A DNA stretch of 64,000 bases, from NCBI RefSeq assembly GCF_022682495.2, contig NC_071389.1, forward strand, positions 14,003,199 to 14,067,198. Direction: 5' to 3'. Each line of letters opens with the position of its first letter. The stretch's first letter is position 1. Made by a program: the position numbers and the translations under genes. The DNA is from Desmodus rotundus (lineage: Eukaryota > Chordata > Mammalia > Chiroptera > Phyllostomidae). The notes below the pieces were generated by a model. It did no database searches. It was not told the DNA's origin and saw only the letters and a list, made by a program, of their open reading frames with translations. Shown one piece after another: positions 36,301-45,300 of this stretch.

Positions 36301-39300
36301 TAAAACGGTTCCCGGCACATAGTAGGTCCTCCATAAATATTTGTGAATGAATGAATGACTTGATTAGGATATCGACTCTGAGGGAGGTATCTTAACCAGT
36401 TCCACGCCGACCCAGAGGCCTCACCCCAGGTACAGGCTGTCAAGGCCTCTGTCCTCACGGGGTTCAGGTTGACCTTGAGAATGTTCCCCAGACAGGGATG
36501 GGGCAACAGTAACGGGTCAGCCACCCCAGTGAGGGAGCCACACCTCTGATTCGGGGGCCCCCTTAGTCTTTTAAAAAATATTTATCTATTAATTTTTTTT
36601 CAATTACAGCTTACATGCAATATTATTTTGTATTAGTTTTAGGTGGACAGCTGAGCGGTTAGACAATGATGTACTTTACAAAGTGACCCCCCAATATTTC
36701 CAGTACCCACCTGGCACCATACATCGGTATTACATTGTTACTGACTATATTTCCCATGCTGTACTTTACATCTCTATGGCCATCCGTCACTGCCAATCTG
36801 TACTTCTTAATCCCTTCACCTTTTCCATCCAGTCCCCCAACCTCCCTCCCCTCCGTCTTGGTCTTACTGTGTGGATTCTAGATTTCAGAGGCAACATAAC
36901 ATACGAAGTTTCCTCCTTCCCCAGCCTCGGGAGTCACACATTAAAGCAGAGAGAGGGACACATGTTGAACAGAACCTCTGGGGGAGACAAGTCCATGGCT
37001 CCCCTTACCTTTCCATCGATGGTCTTTTTGGAGAGGAGGTGGCTGAAGACTTGGAATCCACAGAGTCTCTTCTGAAAAAAGAGAAATCAAAGATGAGACT
37101 CTCCTAGGCGCTAGCATCAGTACTGATCAAGAAAGGTCAGAGGCCAGGGAGAAAGCATGCTGGAGCCAGGCCTGCTGGGCTGAGGATGATAGAGTCCCCC
37201 TGGACCACCGCTGCCTGGGAGAGGAAGCTCCAGGTGGTGTCGGTGGGCCACCTTCACCCACCCTCCACCAAATGAAGCAATCAATGCAAGAGAAGCAAAC
37301 CGAATGCGTGCCAGATGTGTTGCATGTCTTATGTCATTAATTGCACGACTTTCACTAACTATGAAAAGCTAAGTCTCAGCAGCCCCCTCCCCTCCTCGCT
37401 GTCAGGCAGGCCTTGGCTAGCCGGAGTCCACGGAGACTGGAATTCCTGGGATTGCTTGTTCTCACGAGGAACTGGACATCATCTCCAGCCTCTCCTGCCA
37501 GCCCCTTAGGAGGAGAGGAGAAGCTCTTGGGCCTTGGAGATAGAAGAGCTGCATTAAAATGATAAGTGAAGAAGCAGGATACCAAATTAGACGCGTTTTG
37601 AGCCTAAAGTCTTGCAAGAAAACGCCTAGGAAGGCAAAAGCTTGAAAGACCATCCACCCAAATGCTAAGCAGGGTTACATCAGGAAGATGGGATGAAACG
37701 TGAAGTTTTTTCCCATTTTCCAAAATGCATGTAGCCACATTCTTCTTGGTACAGGCTGTGTTTTTCTCTTTTATTGGTTTTATAAAATTAATGTTCGTAA
37801 GTTGCACCCCCACTCCCTAACTCACCTAGCTCTCCTAGTTCCAGTACAGCTGTCACAGATGTGAGCTGTTAGACAGACTACGATTTTCTTACTTATTATA
37901 TGCATTGTCCATGCCCCTGGCACGTAAATTCCACAAGAGCAGAGATCAGAGGGTTTTGTCCACTGTGGTGGACACTGTGCCTGCTGAGCCGGTATCCTCT
38001 CGGGCACTCACTCCCCCAGTGGATGGGACAGAGGGACTTCCCCCTGCAAGCCCCCCTGGGCGCAGTCTGCCTGAGGACACTCTCTGCTCCAGTCAGCACC
38101 AGCAGGCCAGTGGGCCGGAAGAGCTGGGGGGGTCTATACCCCTCCGTCCCCGGCCCTCAAGTGGGTCAACCCCACGTGTGTTCTCCGCTGTCACACAGCG
38201 TTCGGAACAGGATTTAAGCCCTGGTCGCCCATGGCAGTCCCCTGCTCACTAACATACCCTGGGCTGGCTTCCTTCCCTTCGCTGCCTCCCTTCCTCACTC
38301 CTCCACCTGCACTTCCTGAAATCATGTCCCAAAGAAACCCCTGCGCCGGGATGCAAGTCTCAGGGTCTGCTTCTGGGGAGCGCAATCTGATACATTCGCT
38401 GACTTATCCCAAGCAAATAGACTAGTGCCTGGCAAAGAGCAGGCGCTCTGTAGATACTTGTTGCTGAATGCTGTTAAGTCAAACAGTACAGAAATATAAA
38501 CACTAAAAAAGGGGGGCAACAAACTTCCCTACAGGTAACAACTACTAAGTTTAATGTCTTTCCTTCCAGACCTTTTTCTACACGCATACAAACCTACACA
38601 GCATTTGTCACTGTACAAAGAGAGCCCATGACAGGGGTTGTGTTCCCCGCTCTGCCCCGGGGGCAGGTCATTTGCTCTGAGCATCGGGCTCTCTCACCTG
38701 TCAATGGGAAGAAAAGAACCTCTGTCTTGGGCTGTCTGGGAGGAAGACATTGGATCATTCATGTCCCACAGCCGTTCCCAGCACAGGGCAGGCCTGAGGC
38801 TCCAGAGTCCCAGGCATCTGATTTCTTGTTTTCCAGATTGTGCAATGTTTCTGCATGGATTTCCAGCTCCCACCTCATCCTCCAGATGGTCTGGGAGACA
38901 GTGGGCAAGGTGGGTTTAGGGGCTAGCCTTAATTACCCTGTGGAGCAGACCCACCCGCTCGGGACCTTCGTTCCAGTGTGAAGACTGGGGAGGCAGCAGA
39001 GAGGGCGAGGGGAAGTTTCACCCTCCCTCACGTGCCCCTCCATTCCCACATCGGCCCTGGAGCTCCTCTGCAGGGTTCCTCCCTGAGCACCCCCCCCCAG
39101 AATGGACAGGTGCAGACCAGAGCAAGAAGCTGGACTCGTGCAGGCGGAGAAGGGAGAGAAGACATGAGCCTTTACTCCAGAGCCTCACCATTTTCGGGCC
39201 CTTCCTCATTGCTTTTCTTTTTAGAACAAGCCAGAAATATTCTGCAGTTATTGTAAATGATCATTGTGAAACTATTTGGGAAGGTGAAAAAATGCCTAGA

Positions 39301-42300
39301 ATACAATAGGAAGGTAAGTCAGCGAGAACACAGTAGTCTGTACACTTGACCTATAGGGATGGAGAAACTGTGTATGTGAGTGGCTCAGGGCTGGGAGAAA
39401 ACAGGAGAAGAAACTGCTTCATTTGTTGGAGGTGGCACACTGTGGGCAAAGATTTTTAATCCTTATTTTAATTGCACTAATGTGGTTACAGTGTTTCTAT
39501 AATAAATAATGATGATCCATTATCACTAAGAAAACTAAAAAGGAAGGAAGTTCACCAATTTAGCTGAAATTACCAAGTAGGAGCCTTGCCAACTGGTTTC
39601 ACCCAGCTAGGTGGGGAGACAACCATCCCACGGTCTGCTCTCCACGGCTGTGAAGGGCAAGCGAGCGTTAACAGTTCCAGCTCCCAGAGAGATGTTCAAG
39701 GCGCTGTTAAGGGTCAAATGCTGCTCACCAAAACATATTTACAGTGTGAGCCCAATTTTCTTAAGAAAATATAAATATACACATACATGCTCTTAAAAGA
39801 TGAGACAGGTATACATCAAAATGTTAACAGTGATAGTATGCTCTTCTTACGTTTGCTTTTCTAAACATGCTACACTACACATGATTACTGTTGAATTACA
39901 TAAGTGTGGAAAGGTTACAAAACACTATACAGAGTACAATTCGATTTTATGGGTGGAGCTGGTGGTGATACATAGCTAAAAGTCTAGAAGATTATGTATG
40001 TGATTACATACACCACATGTGTATTTATACACATTATTCCATGTACATGATTATATATACATATATGTGTGTGTCTCTGTATAATGAATGACTTTTAACT
40101 TTCCTATTTATATTTTTAAAACTTTCTACAATGAGCAAGTCATTACCTGTATAACAAAACAAATATAATACAAAATAGTTACGTTAAAACAATGAATATA
40201 TTTAAAACATATTCCAAATAAAACATTTTTTTCTGAGGAAGAAAGACCTGAGATAACAATGCCCATTTTCAGCTCGCCATCCAGAGTCTTAGAGACTGAG
40301 GGTGTGAGTGTGTGATGGAGTTAAGCCCAGAATCTGGCTTTCTGTTTTCCAGACGTCTCCTTGACCATATCCGTTGCCCTTTTATAGGTCTTTAAAAGAA
40401 TCCCCTGTACTGATCACTTAGTGGGATTCGGAGATGGGGCAAAAGGAAATGCGTGGGCTCGGGCTGCCACCTCTACCATGACGTCCGCACCCCTATTCTG
40501 CAGCTTAGCTCCTATCCCACTTGGCCTTCTCTCCCAATAGTCTAGCCTCTAGTCTTCCAACTTCATCTCACAAGACCTCTCCCTATCCTGGCCCTTCTTT
40601 TGCTACAGTGCTCAGAATCCAACGGGAGGCCCAGATGTGACGGGACCAGCCAGAGCGTGAATGCCCCCAGGGGGCTGCCCTGGTGCAGCAGGGCCAGCAG
40701 CATTCTGTAAATGCCACTGTGCCGGGCCCTGGGGGTCAGAGGGTCCCACCAGCCGCCCTTCCGGCCGCTTTGGGGAAATGAAATACACGGTGTGAAAAGT
40801 TAAATGCCAATTGGGATTTCTCCGAGTGGGATACAACTGGAAAATGAGCAAGGACAGGAAGAGAACACAGAAATGATCATAGAACCATGTGATAAGTAGC
40901 GGCATTTTAAAAAGCAGGCTCTAAAATGAATGATAACTATAGAAAACAAGTCAAAGAGAGAATAGAAAGAAAAAATCATGTACCAAAATATTCAGAGTGA
41001 TTGTCTGTGGGTGGTGGGAGTGCGAATGATTTTCCCCCATTTTTCATTATTTCTACAACAAATCATTATCACTCTTGTTTATTTTTTTAAAAGTGCTATT
41101 ATTTGTTCTGATTTCAAAAGCAATACAGGATTGTTGTGGAAAAAATAGTCAACAATATAAATATAAATTTTGTTGTATAATATAGAATATGAAGCTCTTA
41201 ATTGTAATCACATATATTTTTGTTTTAAAAAATGCCCTAGCTGGTGTAGCTCAGTGGACTGAGCACAGGCTGTGAACCAAAAGGTCACCAGTTCGATTCC
41301 CAGTCAGGGCACATGCCTGAGTTGCGGGCCAGGTCTCCAGTGGGGGCCATGTGAGAGGCAACCACTCATTGATGTTTCTCACCCTCTCTTTCTCCCTCCC
41401 TTTCCCTCTCTCTAAAAATAAATAAATAAAATCTTTAAAAAAAAGAGGGTTCAGAGGAAAACTGTTTTGGAAACACTAGCCAAAAATGTTAACACACAGA
41501 ACATACATCTTTATGTTTAATTGGATTAATGTCTTAATGTAACTTCCTTATAGGGACATACTGGGTAAAAAGGCAGGTATCTTCCTCTTCCATCCCAGAA
41601 AAAATTACCTGTCTTTGGGCTCTTCCCCTTGTTTCTTCCTTGGTGGAGAAAGGCCTGCCTCTGGCTTCCAACTGGAACAGTCAAGTTCTTTTTCTTTCTT
41701 CTTGGCTTTCTCTCTTTCCTCTCCTTTTCCTCCTTTGGGGGACCCAGGGGATTCTGAAAGCAAAAGGGTGGCAGTACTGCTCGCTCAGCTGTGTCTCTGT
41801 TGAACCAGCGTGGTTGGGGCAGGAAGGGGCAAAGGGCAGGGACAGGGACAGCTGCACACTCCCCCAACACATACACACAGTTAGATTCATATACAACATG
41901 CACATACGTGAGCAAATCCACGCTCACACACGGGGGCAGGAAGGCACGTGCACACACACCTATGCACATGTTCACACAAACATGTGTATACAGATGTACA
42001 AATACACAAGCAGACAGACGTGTACACACATGTACGTGAAACCTCACAGATCTACAAATCTTGCCCTTGAGCAGACAAACACTGACACTCCCCATGAGAG
42101 GCCACCTGTCATTTATTAAGTCACTCAACAAACACACACTGAGTGCCTGCAATGAGCCAGGCACAGACCTGTCGCAGGTGCTGGGGAAGAAAACACGGCC
42201 CTAGTCAACATTGCCCCGCCTCACCCAGCAGCCGCTTCCATTTTTTGATGAGGACTTTGGCCAAGGACACCGCCTCTGTGTCTGAGCAGTGCTTCCGGAC

Positions 42301-45300
42301 CCCGTTCACCGCGATGCCGATCCGGGTTGTCTGCAGAGCAGGAGGGTAGGGGGCTGGTCTGGGATGGGACGCGCAGGACTGGCTGCCCTAATGGGCAAGA
42401 CCTGCCCTGGCTCATCTGCCTCCTTCCCCTAGCCTCAGCTTCTCCGGAGCCCCAGGCCCGACCTGTGGCTGAGCTAATAACCCTGATCCTATAACTGAGG
42501 CCCTGACCTGCCCTCCTCTGTGAGGGCCGGTGCCCCAGGCTCAGCGCCCCCCCCCCCCCGCCCCCGCACTGGCACTGCGGGTGACTGCAGCTCTGGTGGA
42601 AAGCTGAGGTGGTGGTGGTTGTGGGCCTGGCTGGTGATGAGGGATGAGGACCCCTCCCCATTCCTGGTCCCCTGGTGTGCTGAAGGCATAGCTTTGAGCT
42701 CAGGTTTCAGCTTAAGACACAGATCTGGCTACTAAAGCTTTGGTTCATGCTAATTTGGGGGTCCAAGAATGTTGGGCAATGTTGGGGGGCCATAGGAGCA
42801 ACTGAAAAGTGGGGGAATTTTCCCTGGATCATTGGCCTCTTGGATCCCACAAGCCCAGGACCTTGGGAATTGGGATATTCAAGGAAAGTACATTAGTCTT
42901 CCTCCCAGACCCACAAGGCCCCTGTGCTTGGAAGGTCCCCTGTCCCCATCTAAATGACCCAGTCCCCACCCTCAGAGCACCTCAAGGTCCCCCAGCTCTC
43001 TGCTCAGAAATTCCCCCCAGACCCCACCTTTGGAGGTCTTCCCCCACCATCGGGTTTCCCCCTTTGGGAGGTCTATACCCGCCCCCCAGCCAACACTGTC
43101 CCCAGAGCTTTCCACCCCCACCCCACCTGGAGTAGCTGGATGGACATCTGACAGCTGTTCAGCTTCTTCAGAAGGTCGAGGGCCCCTTCCTGTGGGAGGC
43201 CACAAGGTGAGAACTGAGGGCCGTGGGTTCTGCCCCAGGTCCCTCTCTGGTCATTGTGTGGTCTTCTTAGTAGGAAAGAGGAGGGGCGGAAGTAGGGAGG
43301 AGACTTTCAGGAAACAGGCACACACATGGTTGAAGGACAGGCAAGGGACAGTGAGAAGGAGAGAGAAGGAAAAGATTCTGCCCCAGACCAGCTCTCCCCT
43401 TCATCCCTATCACCCAGGCTGGGCCCAAGCCCCTCTGCACCAGGCTTCAGCCCTAACCATTCACCCCGTACCCCCCCCAACCCCCGCCGCAGCTGTTGGT
43501 TCTGCTCTTCTTTCCACTGGCTATGCTCTCCCTTTCCCCATCTCTTCCTCTAAAGGTAATTACTTTGCAGCTAATTATTATTGTTTTTATGTCTGCATCC
43601 TTTTCCTCCCTCATTTTCCAACTGTGAGCTTAAGCAGGGTGAGGAGTGTGGCTTTTTTTTTTTTACAGCTTTATTGAGGTATAATTGACATGCAATAAAC
43701 TGGACATAGTGCAGACTATGATTTGATGAGTTTTGACATATGTATACACCCATAAAACAGTCAAGATAAGAACATAGCCATCACCCCCCAAAGTTTCCTA
43801 GTTCCACTTTGTAATCCATCCCTCCTTGCACCCCCAATCCCATGCCCCCCCCCCACTCTTTGTCATAATAGATAGGCCTGCACTTTTAAGGACTGCATGC
43901 CAAGAGTACTGTAGCAGACTCCCTTTGGTCTGGCTTCTTCCAGTCTGCGTAGTTATTCTGAGACTCATCCCCGTTGCTGTGTACATCAACAGTTCCTTTT
44001 CGCGGCTGAGTTGTTTTCCATTGTTCGTATATATTACAGTTCATTTATGGCCTTTCCCCTGTTGATGGACTTTCTCTGGTTTCCAGTTTGGGGCTACCAC
44101 AAATAAGGCTGCAAGGGACATGCACATGCAAGTCTTTGTGTGGACATTCGCTTTCATTCCTCTTGGGTGAAGGGGACTCTTTTAGTCTCAGAGAACTCAG
44201 GGTTCAGCCCGTGGACGAATGAGTCAAACAGAAAGCAGAGGGCAGGGGCAGGGGCAGACTGGGAGACTCAGATTTGAAAACCTGCTGGCTGTCTCTGACC
44301 CATTTCAGCTTTCTCCTTCCTCCCACCTGCTTCCTAGAAGCCAGCCCCAGCCTTCTGTCCTGCGTGTGGTTCCCTGGGGAGCACCAGCTGACTGTGCCCT
44401 GTACGCCCCTGCCAGGCTTCCTGGGCCGCGTCCCAAGCCCCTGCCTGTCCTCAGCCTCCCTGAGAGCTTGGGTTCACAGTATGTTTTCAGAGGGGTGACC
44501 TGTGGGTTTGTGTGTGCGTGTAAACTGGTGGGCATATAACTGTGTGTAACATGAATGAAAGGCTTACAATGTGCCGGATACTGTTGTAAGTATTTTCTGT
44601 GCATTGTCTTGTTTAACTCTTACAATGACCTTATGAGGTAGTGGTCTTACTACCCCCATTTTTATAGATGATCCCACTGTCACAGAAGAAGAATCCAAGA
44701 AGCTGGGAGGTTAAATAATTTGCCCGAAGTTCCAGGAAACAGAGCTGGGATTCAAACTCAGGCATTTCAGGCTTGAACCACCGCACAAGTATGCAGGTAT
44801 GGACGTAGACCTGTCCAGATTTACGCGCTTGTGGCCTGGCAGTGCGGGTGAGTGCAGGGCCATGCTGGTCAATGTCAGCAACTGGTTCTCAAGGGAAAGG
44901 AAAATCCTGATTTGTATTATTTGCTGATTTCTGGTGTGAATACTGCCCCGAGGGCCAATTTTAAATCACGAACACGCTGTCACTGACTGAAGGGGGTCCT
45001 GAGGAGTAACACACCATCACGTGGTGGTGTTCCCACCATACGGACGTAATAAAAGTGAATTACCTCTAGACCATGGATGATGGCGAAATGTAGTAAAAGA
45101 ATTAGGAAATGATGATTTTAGAGCTAATGTTTTTTATTGTATTTTATTATTATTTTGTAATCCTCACCTGAGGATATGTTTACTGATTTTAGAGAGAGAG
45201 GAAGGGAGGAGGAGAGAGAGAGAAACATCGATGTCCAAGAGCAACATCGATCAGCTGCCTCCCGTACGCACCCTGATCGGGGATCGAACCCGGGACCTAG

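Noticed and set aside
41526..42164. 212-codon minus-strand open frame
   Set aside because: It contains TCEA3 exon 4 in a different frame and a CA-rich intron. Not a separate gene.
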